Shown piece after piece: positions 1-10,600 of a stretch of DNA of 15,744 nucleotides. The notes below the pieces were generated by a model that saw only the letters and a list, made by a program, of their open reading frames with translations, was not told the origin of the DNA and did no database searches. The translations under genes and the position numbers were made by a program. Location: positions 1 through 15,744 of the forward strand of contig JADHYX010000474.1 of the NCBI GenBank assembly GCA_027604685.1, given 5' to 3'. The stretch is from Lobulomyces angularis. Its lineage: Eukaryota > Chytridiomycota > Chytridiomycetes > Lobulomycetales > Lobulomycetaceae. The stretch's first letter is position 1, and every line of letters starts with the position of its first letter.

Positions 1-1
1 T

Positions 2-46
2 GAAGTGGAGCTTTTAGATATAAAAAATGCCCATGAAGAATTATAG
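2..46 (+). CDS. Possible 3' end of an upstream gene (partial)
   Basis: The first 45 bases read as an open + strand frame of 14 codons (EVELLDIKNAHEEL) ending in TAG at 44-46. It is followed at once by T-rich sequence that looks like a 3' untranslated region. The composition, acidic and leucine-rich, suits the last residues of a soluble or coiled-coil protein, but the piece is too short to identify. It could also be chance, since a 14-codon open stretch is not rare. Confidence 0.3.
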   Translation, partial: EVELLDIKNAHEEL

Positions 47-434
47 ATGATTATCTATTTCTTTTTTATTTTATTTTTATTTCTTTACCATCTCCTTTAT
101 TGCTAGTATTTCTCATTTAGTAACAATGATTGCATTTATAGTATGATGTATTGATTATGAATATATATAAAAAAAAAGTGAATTTATATCTTAAGTTGTT
201 TTGATTATAAAAACACATGTTTTGTTTGTGCACCTTTATTTTAAGGTTACCTCCATTTAAAATTAGATATATACTTTTTTCTTTTTAATTTTATCATTCA
301 AATCAATTTATAAGTTAGCAAATTTTAAAACATTTTCCCATTTTAGAAGAATATCTTCAAAAATTTTTACTTACTGTAACATGCTGGAATAAAAATTTTA
401 TTTTTTTAAAAAAAAAAAAATAAAAAATTAGATT
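47..434. other. Intergenic AT-rich stretch
   Basis: I see no open frame with protein-like composition, no tRNA-like fold and no repeat array here. The stretch is mostly A/T runs and probably holds the 3' ends of the gene at the left edge and of the minus-strand locus that begins at 1078. Confidence 0.5.
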
Positions 435-1078
435 TTCAACCATCTTTTTTTGACTCATAATCCAAAATATAATCAACAGAGGGGGATATTCTGAGTTGCC
501 TATTGGGTTAACAATGCCCAATACACTTCCTAATGCCTTTCTCATCATAGTTATCTTTAACCAAAAGCCAGTGGTAGCATAAAAATTGGCAAAGTCCATA
601 TCGACTGGTCCAGGGGTGATTGCTGGCGGTAATTTGAATAGATGTTTTAAGCAAATTGACAAAAATTTTTTTTGCTACATCTACTTGTACAGTTTCGGTT
701 TTATTTTTAAATTTCCATTTAACGTTGATTTGAGTAAAAGAGAAAAAGTCACTGCAGGGCTCAAACCCAAATCAGATCTTAAGCCTAAACCACCTAATCC
801 AATACAAAGTGCTCTTCCTCTTAGTCCAATTCTTCTCAAATAATTTCCTGCCTTGAATCTGGTTCTTCATCAACAATTTCTTGTCATAATCAAACTTTGT
901 TTCTATGGAAATTGCTTCCCCATCTGATGCTACTATCGTCTCCTTCATTAGAAGAGTCAGTTTTAGCTTTTTTAAAAAAATTAAATTTCTGTGGTTTTTT
1001 ATGGTCTTCAGTAAATGATTCCTTTTTATTATCCTCATACTCATCCTCCCCAAAACCAGCTAAAATGAATTTATTCAA
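435..1078 (-). CDS. Unresolved minus-strand protein-coding locus
   Basis: This stretch is visibly less AT-rich than its flanks and carries protein-like sequence on the minus strand in all three frames, so it is either a multi-intron gene or a decaying one. From ATG 1078 one frame gives an acidic/lysine-rich start (MNKFILAGFGEDEYEDN) that is open to 890. A second frame is open over most of 1053-435, with a TGA near 775 that a 42-bp GT-AG intron would remove and a TAA near 509. The third frame reads GLGGLGLRSDLGLSPA near 795 and, further on, ITPGPVDMDFANFY near 610. Splices can join frame 1 to frame 2 (donor inside codon 13, 52 bp) or frame 1 to frame 3 (donor at 893, 44 bp). I cannot choose between them and recognise no family. 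Divergent from CTK3. Confidence 0.35.
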
Positions 1079-1499
1079 AAAAAAAGATTTAAAAAAAAAT
1101 CGTATTTTTATTCCTATTTTTTTTTTTTTTTCTTGTAGACTAAATTATTTATATTTGTTGATTTTTACCATAATACTTTTTGATCACTGCCACTTAGTTG
1201 GGAATTGGTAGCATTATCATATAAAAATTTATATATTTGTTTCTTCCCATTCTCCCTATTATTTAAATTTTGTCTAATTTGAATTTTTAGATATCAAATA
1301 TATATTAATTTTAAATTTATCTTTTTTTGAATAATTTTTGATAATACATTTTTTTTTTTTATAGGAAAAAAATAAAAAAAAAAATTGAAAAAATATATAT
1401 ATTGAAACATCAAAAAAAAATATAGAACTTTTCCAATAAATTTGTATTTACAAAATACAGGACTAAAACAAATAATACTATCCGCTTTAAATAAAAGAT

Positions 1500-2574
1500 A
1501 TGGATGGTTTTCAAATTAGAATAGAATTTAAAGTATGTAATTTCAATTTTTTTTTTTTCTTTTTTAATTAAACTTGAAAAAATAGGAATTATTATCAAAA
1601 TTAACTGTGAGACCTGAATCCATTTTAAAAACTGGTATTTAAGCAGTCATATACTTTAAATTGAATCTCAAATCCACTTTTAGCACAGTTTGCAATAGAC
1701 TACAAATCATTTCACGAAAATTTATTTGATTGTATATTTGAACATGTTCATACTGTAAAAAAAAAAATGTGTTTTTATCAAGGATTTTTAAAAAAAAAAA
1801 CTTTTTTTTAGTCAAATGTTTTGGAGCGACTTAATTTACTCTATGTTTTAGATAGAATGGTTTCAATGAGTAACAAAACTAAATTTCAGGGTTATCTAGA
1901 CTTAGTTTCTCAAAATTTAATTGGTAACTTAAAATTTTTTACTTATTTATTTTTATCTTTTAGATATTGTGGACAATATAGTACCAAACAATTCAACGGG
2001 ACTTATTAATATAAATGGTTTAAAGAAAGTAACTATAATGTTAAATTATTAAACTGCATAAAACTTAAAAACCATAATAGGTGTTGAAGAAGTGGAAAGT
2101 AGTTCTCAAAGATTCCAGTGAAAAATTTGAGGAAATCGATAAAAAACTAGAATTAATGGAACAAAATGACAATAATAATCATAATAATGACAACATGAAT
2201 GAAAACAATAAAATAAAACCTGATCACCAGCATCATTCCCTTCAACAAAAAAGAAAGCACTCAAAAGTTAATAATGTAGAAAAAATGACGGATGATGTTA
2301 TAATGAAGAGAATTGAAGATGATAGGGAAAGAGTACGAAAATTAGATTTATTTCTGTAATTTTTTTAACACATATTGTTATTTTTAAGCATAAAAGGATA
2401 AAGGAGGAATTCTGGTTAACATTTCGCAAACAGCCAGAGTTAGTTTTTGATCGAGATTTTGAGTCAGATCCAGAATTTAATGACTGTTGGGAAAACTTTA
2501 GTGATTTAAATGAAAACGACAAGATTTTGTTAGAAAATGAAAGTTTGAAGTATAAAGATATTATGAAAACGTGA
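1500..2574 (+). CDS. CTK3: CTD kinase subunit gamma (Ctk3), CID-like domain protein
   Basis: Seven exons: 1500-1532, 1586-1634, 1684-1754, 1812-1923, 1964-2028, 2081-2332 and 2389-2574. They join in phase to 255 residues ending in TGA. Residues 1-115 match the CID-like N-terminal fold of Ctk3: start MDGFQIRIEF, then SILKTAQFAIDY, LFDCIFEHV, VLERLNLLYVLDRM and VLKKWK near 111-116. A linker of about 138-170 is rich in Asn and His. The C-terminal block starts with KRIEDDRERHKRIKEEFW and carries the acidic DPEFNDCWENFSDLNEND stretch, typical of the Ctk3 C-terminal domain; its halves lie on either side of the last intron. In fungi Ctk3 joins Ctk1 kinase and Ctk2 cyclin in CTDK-I, which phosphorylates Ser2 of the RNA polymerase II tail during elongation. 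Length is close to known Ctk3 proteins. Identification is from recalled family motifs, not a search. Confidence 0.9.
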
Positions 2575-2808
2575 TGGTAATTTAAACAACTTAGAGTATA
2601 TCCTTATAATTTTTTTTTCTTTTAATATACTTTTAATCTAAAAAAAAAAAAGACAAATTAATGTATATATTAAAAGAAAAACAAAAGAAAATTAAAATTA
2701 AAATAATTTAAATAAATAAAAAAGTATAAAAATTTTACGAGCAGCAGATATCGCAAAAAAGGAGCGAACATAGATTGGAAATTAAAAAAAAAAAAAATTA
2801 CTCCTTTA

Positions 2809-3289
2809 TTATTTTTTTTTTAAAACGGAAGCTACAATTGAATTTTATTAATAAAAAGAAATTAACAAATGATTGCATTAACGAAATTTACCTTCGTCAG
2901 GTACAGGACCAGAGTGTTTCGATTCAAAATGTTGAGAAAAAATTTTATAACTCGGCATACCCACTAGGCTAAAAATAAAAAATTAAAACTTAACAAAGAA
3001 AATAAATAAAATAAAACTAAACACGAATGAAATTTTAATAAAACTTTTGTATTAATGGACATACCACTTGGGACAAATAATTGCGTTTCCTGCTTCACGC
3101 GCCTTTTCAATTTCCTTCAAACTTTTTCCACCTTTGGCGTCAGCTAATTTTTTAGCATTTTTTTGTTGTGCTAAAAGAATAAGTAAGCAATTTATTGTGA
3201 AAATTGAAAAACAAAAAGGATATTAAGAGACTACTAAATTATTCTGTAAGCTGATAATTACCTTCTGCTTTGGCGTGACCTCTCACCAT
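2809..3289 (-). CDS. ZNF706: ZNF706-like small zinc-finger protein
   Basis: Exons 3289-3262, 3170-3065, 2968-2892 and 2831-2809 give 77 residues, against 76 in human ZNF706. The start MVRGHAKAEAQQKNAKK matches the basic 4F5/SERF-like N-terminus. A lysine-rich helix follows, then a C2H2 finger with ligands Cys42, Cys45, His58 and His63 (CPKC, then SQHFESKH) and PVPDE. Intron 2 splits Cys45. The fourth exon (ASVLKKK, TAA at 2809-2811) uses a canonical 60-bp intron. Reading through that donor instead stops at TAA 2880-2878 and gives 74 residues ending GKFR; both are possible. The family is small, conserved across eukaryotes and thought to act in the nucleus; its biochemical role is poorly defined. 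It is convergent with CTK3 and divergent from CFAP144. Confidence 0.88.
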
Positions 3290-3857
3290 AGGGATTCAAT
3301 AAGTAAATGTATAAACTGAGAAATTAAATTTCAATTGTTAAAAGTTAAAGCTATTAACCTATGTTACACAAGAAAAAAGTTATAACTTTTGTGGAAATCT
3401 TAGAAATCTTGTTCTCTATAGAAAGAGTGAAGTTAAAGATATTATTATTAATGCAGTGTTGCTGGCCATCTGAAAAATAATTTCCGCGTTTCTAGGTTTC
3501 ATAGTTATTTGCTGCATTTGCAATTATTGTAGTTATTGTTTATATTTAATGGTGATAAATGGATATATATACTACAATGCAAACACCAACAAGATGAAAA
3601 ACTTCTGTAGTTTATTTTAAATCATATTTAGATTCTGGTAGATTAATGTCTTCATATCTTGTTACTAATTTCGGCTTTAAAAGATTAAAAAATAACAGAC
3701 TGCTGCTTTACTTAGTGCTGAAATTCTATTGTAATAACTTTTTATTTGATTGGCTAATATTTTTTTTTTCTTTTAATTCCAAATAAAAAATATTAAAAAA
3801 ACCATTATATAAGAAAAACAAAAAAAAAGATATAAAAAATAGAAAAAATAGAAAGAA
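3290..3857. promoter_or_regulatory. Divergent intergenic region between ZNF706-like and CFAP144
   Basis: This 568-bp spacer lies between two start codons on opposite strands, so it should hold both promoters. No open frame of note is present. I looked for an X-box (the RFX site of ciliary genes) on the CFAP144 side; the nearest thing is GTTGCTGGCCATC near 3460, which does not fit the consensus. TATA-like A/T runs are too common in this genome to mean anything. Confidence 0.45.
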
Positions 3858-4518
3858 ATGCCTACTAATGAAGCTGTTAGCAAAACTGAACCAAACTTTA
3901 TATTTAAAGGTAAGAAATATAAAAAATAAAAATATTACAATGAAACGTCAAATATGTAATGTAAATATTAGATGCAATACATTCCGAAACTGTCAAGAAG
4001 GAGATGAAAAATCATCATTTGTATGAAAATTATTTACTAACTCCTGCTAAAGTGAAAGATATTGTTATAACAGAAAAACCGAACGAAAAAAAAACTGAAA
4101 GTGAACAATGTTATGATGGTGCCTTTATTTTTTTTTTATTAAATTTTTAATTTTTATTTTAATATATAAAATTGCTTAGAGCAATACAGTTCGTACTTAC
4201 GTAATAAATCGAAAAAATGTCAGGATTCTTTTAAGTTACCCCAGGTATGATATACATAAATATATCACCAAAATTACTAAATTTTTATTATTATACAGAC
4301 TACTTCTCAATGTTACGGATGGGAAACTGAAGTGTTGATCAAAAACAAAGATCATCGATTTCACTTTCCCAGGTTCGTTTTTTTTAAAATAAAAACTTCA
4401 AAATAAATTCATTATACTACTTACTACCTTAATCTACTAAATAAACTACTTGTGTTTTTTTTTTTGTAGAAGTAGCACTGAGATTACTACAATTTATGGT
4501 CAAGCTTTTTCTGGTTAA
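3858..4518 (+). CDS. CFAP144: Cilia- and flagella-associated protein 144 (FAM183 family)
   Basis: Five short exons (3858-3909, 3972-4118, 4180-4244, 4299-4372, 4470-4518) join to 128 residues, stop TAA; the human protein is about the same size. The C-terminal half carries the FAM183 signature: CYGWETEVL, then DHRFHFPRSSTEITTIYG near the end. The N-terminal half has HSETVKKEMKNHHLYENYLL, matching the family's conserved helix and Asn-Pro region. FAM183/CFAP144 proteins belong to motile cilia and are reported as microtubule inner proteins in axonemal doublets. Intron 2 has an unusual donor, GTGCCT, but it is the only join that keeps phase. The gene argues that the organism builds a flagellum. 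Convergent with YIF1. Confidence 0.85.
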
Positions 4519-4933
4519 GTTTTTCAATTAATAAACATGAATTAAAAAAATAGTCCATATTATAAAATATACGTAACTATTTACTTTTATTTTCTTACAT
4601 TTTAAGCTTTGATATTTAGCTGGAAATAATATTTAACTATCTAAGAGATCTACATTATCCATTAATAGCAAAATAAAGTAGTAATTATATTTATGTTAAT
4701 AAATGCAAAATTTTATTTAAAAGGATTACAATTAAATTTTTTATTTTTTTTATTTTTTTAATTGAATGACAGTCTATTATTTTAACTATAAATAATTTTA
4801 GTTTGGAACAAAAAATTTTTTCATATTTAAGAAAAAAAAAAAAATAATAAAAATTAATAAAAAAAAAACAAAATACTATTTTTCTCCAGAAAAATATCAA
4901 ATTTCCTCTTCTTTTTTTATTTTAAAAAAAATT
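4519..4933. other. Convergent 3' spacer between CFAP144 and YIF1
   Basis: This 415-bp spacer separates two convergent stop codons. It is nearly pure A/T with long poly-A and poly-T runs, consistent with two 3' untranslated regions. AATAAA-like words occur but are too frequent here to pick a cleavage site. No coding-like sequence seen. Confidence 0.5.
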
Positions 4934-6513
4934 TCAAAGGTTTCGTATTAATAAAAATGAAGAAAACATTTGAAACCCTGCAATAATAAATAAAAAATGT
5001 ATTCTTCTTTTTCGTCCTTGTGATACTACTGTAGCAGTAGATTCAGGTAAAACTATATATTTTAAGGTGCGAAGCTAAAAAATCAGAAGGAAAAAAAAAA
5101 TTAAACTTTTAATTTCTATATTTGCACTCTTACAGTGTAAAACCCAAAACAGCCCATGGTATATAAATAAGTTCCTAAGATAAAATATGTGTTTCCATTC
5201 GAAAAAATATTGGCTAATAATATAAAAATTAACCTATCCAATAAAAAAAAATTAGTTTAATCTCAGGTGTTGAAATACGTACGCAACAAACTTATAAGAA
5301 CAGTAAGATATCAAGTCCAAAAACGGTACTTCACTCAGAACATTTAATATATAAAATCCAAATTTAAGAATAAGAACCTCCAAAAATATTGAAAAAAAAG
5401 CGGAACTTGCTGTCAATCCGAGTACTTCGGGTTTGAAACTATTTAAAATAATGGCATTTTTAGTAAAATATTAAAATGTATTTACTTTTTTGCTGATCCG
5501 AGTTTAACAGCTACTAGTAAAACGTATGTAACAAAACTCATGACTGGAATATAAATATCTGGTGCATTTATATCTTCTCTAGGTACTTTATACCCTTCCA
5601 TTTCACCATTTTGCTCAGACCTATTTACTAACCTAGTCCATGACTAACCTTTGTTTAGATTTTTTTTTTTGATATATTATAATTTTTTACCTTGTGTCTA
5701 AAAGGAAAAACCAAAAGTAAAATTTTGCTCAAAACGTAACCATTACTCACATTAAAATAATATTTTATATGAGTCATACTCATGTATTTTCCAAGCTGGA
5801 AATTATTTTTTTAAAAAAAAAAAAAAAACACATAAAAAAATTTTCACATAGTTGGAATTTTTTTACATTCTTGTTAACTATTTCTTGTCCACTGGCCAAA
5901 GCCTGAGTTCCAATTTTCATACCGATTTGAGTCGTTGGATCATTTAAAAATGCAGCAGCGTTAAACTGTTGATCTCCACTTAAAAACTGGTTACCCATGC
6001 CGGAATGCTGAGGAGCACTATAATTTTGATTGTTCATATTGTTTTCAAAACTATTAAAACCACCAGAAGATTGAGGCGGGTTTATAAACTGCTGATGCTG
6101 AGAGTGAACTTGTTGTTGTGCATTGTTAAAATTTTCTTGTGGGTGTAATGGATTATTTATTCGGGTTGACTGCTGCTGCTGAAAATTAAAGTTTGATTGA
6201 ACGTTTGAATATTGAGCTGCAACTGATGGTGGAGAAACAGGCCTCTAAAACAAAAGAAAAAAAATTTAAGAATTATGAAAAACGTTACAATGTACAATAC
6301 TTGGTTATTACTAAATTGTTGATGTGGGTTGTGAGATCTAAGGTGTGGTTGACTCTGATTACTGTAATTTGGAGAAATTGGTCGATTTTGCTGCTTATTT
6401 TGATTTTGCTGATTTCCAAAATTGTACTGGTTTCCTTGCTGCGGTTGGGATCTTGGCAGCTGTGGAGAGCTGTAATGAACAATTTGAGGATTGTTATTTG
6501 GTGGATTATTCAT
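4934..6513 (-). CDS. YIF1: YIF1-family ER-Golgi membrane protein with Q/N-rich N-terminus
   Basis: Seven exons (6513-6301, 6244-5867, 5795-5691, 5643-5486, 5438-5283, 5233-5134, 5074-4934) join to 416 residues, stop TGA. The family blocks appear in order: [12 protein letters not shown] with GQEIVNKN at about 169-197, [12 protein letters not shown] at about 207-218, [10 protein letters not shown], then [54 protein letters not shown] and [10 protein letters not shown]. About five membrane segments lie between residue 261 and the C-terminus, as expected. YIF1 pairs with YIP1 at ER-Golgi membranes and works in COPII-vesicle traffic. Residues 1-71 contain 16 Asn and 16 Gln, and the Q/N bias runs to about 160, making the cytosolic tail longer than in animals. 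An in-frame TAA lies upstream of the chosen ATG with no other ATG between. Confidence 0.95.
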
Positions 6514-7003
6514 AGTTTGAAGCAGAGATCTTTTAAATTTTTGGTGAAAATTGAATTACCCAAAGTTAGGGTTTTTTTAGTTACAACAAAACCAATTTTT
6601 TGATTTTTCTACTGAACAAAATTTAATGATTTAATCAACATTCCTTCTATTTCAATCTCTAAAAAACTTAACATGCAATTATGCAATCAAAAACTGTTCG
6701 AACTTTATATTGCGAAACAAATTTGTAAGTTTGAATTATAAGTTTCACTGTTTTAGGGAAACCTCATTGAAAAAAAAATAACACTTTTAAAATATATTAT
6801 GTATTTTGGGTATAGTATGAATATTAACGAATTAAAAAGTTTTTTGAAGTAAACAATAATGCTACTCCTATGCTTTTGATTAATTAACTAAAAATAAATA
6901 TAATTCATTCAAAAACTAACTCAAATACTGATACCTAAAATATGAAATAAAATAATTTTTGTTCAAAAAAAAAAAAAGTTACAAAAATTTAATTTACCAA
7001 ATT
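6514..7003. other. Spacer upstream of YIF1
   Basis: This 490-bp stretch lies between the YIF1 start and the stop of the microprotein gene, both on the minus strand. It should contain the YIF1 promoter. No coding-like frame, tRNA or repeat array was found. Confidence 0.45.
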
Positions 7004-7267
7004 TTATTCCTCCTTCAATTTATATTTTAATTGTTGTATTTCCAATTCTTTCATTATTAACATTTCCTGTTTATGAACTATTACCTGAACAAGCTTTTTT
7101 TTTGAACAATATTAAAAATATTTTTAATTTCAATTTTTTTCTTTTTTTGTAATTTTTAATTTTTAAAAGAAAAGTGAATTGATTACCTTTTGAATTTTAG
7201 CACTTGCTTTATAAAGCGCTTCTTGATAAGATTCTTCTGAAACTTCAAAATTACTATCTTTTATCAT
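7004..7267 (-). CDS. 53-residue coiled-coil microprotein, unknown function
   Basis: Two exons, 7267-7187 and 7084-7004, flank a 102-bp GT-AG intron and join in phase 0 to 53 residues, stop TAA. The sequence opens MIKDSNFEVSEESYQEALYK and ends LEIQQLKYKLKEE. It is strongly helical, charged and free of cysteine, with hydrophobic residues spaced as in a short coiled coil in the second half. I do not recognise a family. Clean splice sites, phase and a higher-complexity composition than the surroundings argue that it is real; it could be a subunit of a larger assembly. Chance cannot be excluded at this length. It lies between YIF1 and the large coiled-coil gene, all on the same strand. Confidence 0.55.
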
Positions 7268-7627
7268 TTTTTAAGTATTTACAATAGTTATTCAAGGTTA
7301 TTTAAGAAGGAAGTACTCATGTTCGAGTTTTGTAAAATGTGTCCATTAAAAAATTAGGTACTTGAGTTACAAAATTTGTTTAAACTTGGAGCTATTTGGT
7401 GATTAACGACTGCCCATATGTCATAGCGTCAGTTTAAAAAATGACAAAAGCAAAAAGGATACTTTAATATTTATAAAACATGGACCGTAGAAAAATAAGC
7501 GATTTGTGCTAATCTTTTTACAATTTAAAATTTTGTTTGGGTGGTCTGTAGTAGCTTTTTTATCACCGTTGATGCTTCTTTTTTTTAACAATTTATACAA
7601 AACAAAAATGCAAATAATATTTCTATT
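7268..7627. other. Spacer between microprotein and large coiled-coil gene
   Basis: This 360-bp interval lies between the microprotein start (7267) and the stop of the next minus-strand gene (7628). It is mixed sequence with a slightly less AT-rich island near 7390-7450, but holds no frame longer than about ten codons from an ATG. It likely combines a promoter and a 3' untranslated region. Confidence 0.45.
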
Positions 7628-10600
7628 TTACAAGTTTTCTTTTTTTTTTTTTACAACTCTATCTTTTGCGGAATTAAAACTTGGAATTCTGGTAGATACT
7701 GTCCATTTGTTTAACATTTTTTTTGGTGTTAACAAAACATTCTTCTCAATAAATAAAACTTCTTCCAAAGTTAAAGGTGTAAATTTCAATTTCATCTCCT
7801 CTTTTTTATAATTTCTTAAACTATTCAGATTCATTTTTAAACTCAACCGCAAATTTTTTAATTCTTCAGATTCCTCCTGTGTAGTTAACAAATTGAAACT
7901 GGTCGCTGGTATATCGGTTATGGTATTTTGATTTTTTATATTTGCGTGCTTATGTTGCAAGGTATTATTTATAGTAATATTTTGACTAAATTTCATGTTT
8001 TTTAAGCTAAAATCGATTTTTTCTTTTTTTTTTTTTAAAATGCTCTTATGTTTTCGGAAAACATCATTGTGATTCTCACTATTATTAATATCAACAAAAC
8101 TGTTGTCTTTTTCCATTTTAATTATCAAATCTTCAAATTCTTTTAGGTTGCTATTTATTGATTGTTCATATTCTTTTCCATTTTCGGCAATTGGATTTTG
8201 CTTTTCGGTAATCGATTCATCTTCCACTAAAACTTCATCCACTTTCTTTAGAGTGTTTTCGTCAGATATATTGTTGTGCTGAACAGTTGGTTTGTCGTTG
8301 CTGGATTCTTCGTTACTTCCAAGCTGACCAATATTTTCAAAATTAGCAATACTTGTGCTATTGTTATTTTGAATTACTTCCGTTTCTTCACTAATAAAAT
8401 TCATAATATCCATAATATTTTTTTCATTTAAATTTTCAACTTCTGCTTTAAACTTTTCAAAATCGTTCAAGATTAAATCCAATTTGTTTCGCGATTGATT
8501 TAAAGTTAAAAAATTTAAGAATTTTTGTTTTTTTTCTTCAAACAAAAGTATGGTCTCTTCCAGTTCTTCTTCATTAGTTGCCTCTTTGGAATTGAAATCT
8601 GCCTTTATATTTTGGATTAAATTAACAAAATTGAATTTTTTTAATTCATAAATTTCCTTTTGACTTTGGGCCTCAATATTTTCATTTTGCGTTGATGTTT
8701 CTCGGCCAAAGGTAGAAACTACTTCACTTGAAACATTCTGAATTTCTTTTTCAGGTTCCTTGTCGATATTTTCAGTCGTCAAAGTTAAATCGCCATTTAA
8801 AATTTTTTTGATACGTTCATCTTGGACATCTTTTTGTTTTTTTACTTGCTCTTCTTTTTCAATGAGTAGTTTTGCTTCTTCTTCCTTTGCTTTTTTTTCC
8901 TTCAGTAGTTCTTGAACTAGGATCCCAATCAAACAATTATTTCCAAAACCCTGAAAGAAATTTAATTTTCAAAACAATAAAAAGTTAATCTTCGTGATAG
9001 TAGTTATTGATTCCATTTACTTACTGCTAAACCATTTTGCTTTTTCTTTTCTGCCTCTAACTTTTTTTTTTCTTCAAGCTCTTTTTTTTTTTCTTTTTTT
9101 TCTTCAATTTCTTTTTTTTTTTCCAATTCCAACTTCAAAAAAAAAATTTTTTTATTTGTTTAAATAAAGATAAAAATTAAATTAAAAATACCATTTTTTC
9201 TGCTTCTGCCTTTTCATCCTCAGCTTCCTTTTGTTTTACAAGAGAAAATAATTTCCCAATTCCTAAGCTAGTAGTGTGAGCAAAATCAACATTAATTGGT
9301 TTTGTCTTTTTGTGGCCCAGTGGAACAAAGCTGTTTCGATCCCTTTCTTTTGCAAGTCTAACAATTTTTTCTTGTTCTGTTTCTTTAATTATTGGAGCAT
9401 TTATGTTCCTTTCATTTTCAATGTCAACAATTTCAAATACTTTTTCTTCAATGATGATAGGTTCATTTGCAAACTTCACAGAGGGAGGAGCTTCCTCTTC
9501 AACTTCATCTGTTTTAAACACTTGTTCAGGTTTTATTGCTTCTATAATTACTATTTCTTCCTTTTCCGTTGACTTTTCTTCTAAACTCGAATTTGCTGTA
9601 AATTCCTGTTCCTCCTCTTCAGCAGTTTTGAAGGTAAAAACTTCATCTATATCATGTGACAAAATTAATGGAGACAAGATTGTACCTGTAAAGTGGACAT
9701 ATGTATAATTAAAAAAATAAAAAAAAATAATTTTTTCCCTTTTTTTTTTTTTTCTTAATTTATTTTTCCAAAATTTACCTATTTTACTCATTTTTAAATA
9801 ATTTGCAGTTCTCTCTTTATTTCTTATTAACCCATTATACATTTTTCTTTGACAATCCTATATGGGAAATATGTTAAGTTTATTTTATTTTTTTTTTTTA
9901 ATACTAAGAGATTTTTTAATAATAAAAAAAAAATTAATTGTAAGTACCAACTTTTTTTGTCGCTCCGTTTTTTTTTTTGGCACAGATTCCCAAAATAAAA
10001 GGGAATTAGGATTATGTTGAATTACTATATCCAAAGAATGCAAGTTAGGTAGTTGAGGAGGGGGAACATTATCAGTATATTGTTCATTATGTTTTCTACC
10101 TCCTTGAGTTCTAATAGGTGAGACTGACTTTTTCGGGCTCGATTCTGCCAACAATTTCTGATGCTTCGTTACCTTATCGTCTTCATCGTAAAAATGTTCG
10201 ATTGGATTGTTTAACTTAAGTTGACTGGTTGTCCCTGGAATAATTGTTTCTGAATAATTTTTTGAATCTCCATCTTCTTCATTTACTCGTAATGGTATAT
10301 TTCTTGCTAACAAGTATTCTTGTTGAGCTAATCTATATTTTGATGTCTTCCAGTCTGATGGAATTCCTGTTTTTGGCAATTCCTTTAAGGTGACTTTAGG
10401 TTTTCTTAAAGCAAGTATAATTTTTTCCTAAAAAAAAAAAATGGAAATAATTAAAACTTTAATTTTAATTTTTAATTTCAATTTTTCCCACATGAGTTTC
10501 ATTATCTACAATTAACTTTTTATTTAAATAAATTTCTCTTTTTTTTTTTAGCTTTGCTAGCTTTTCTTTTGACAACAAACTGTGTTCGATTATTTGTTCT

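Noticed and set aside
586..843. Plus-strand open frame of 85 codons
   Set aside because: It lies opposite the minus-strand coding-like locus, has a proline/lysine mirror composition and no splice or start context; likely a shadow.
5740..5765. GTGAGTAATG inside YIF1 exon 3 as a splice donor
   Set aside because: Reading through gives the conserved FNVSN block, so it is coding sequence.
6040..6180. Possible CAG/CTG repeat expansion
   Set aside because: Only short runs (four CAG codons) within the Q-rich YIF1 exon; mixed CAA and CAG codons elsewhere.
6193..6603. Plus-strand open frame of 136 codons
   Set aside because: It is antisense to YIF1 exons and one intron. YIF1 is supported by family motifs, so this is a shadow.
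8950..9132. Lys/Glu repeats as a possible tandem repeat or microsatellite
   Set aside because: The stretch stays in frame over two exons and continues as coiled coil, so it is coding low complexity, not a separate repeat element.
9310..9708. Two overlapping plus-strand frames rich in Ser and Phe
   Set aside because: They are antisense to the acidic exon of the coiled-coil gene; Glu/Lys-rich exons read backward as Ser/Phe-rich frames.
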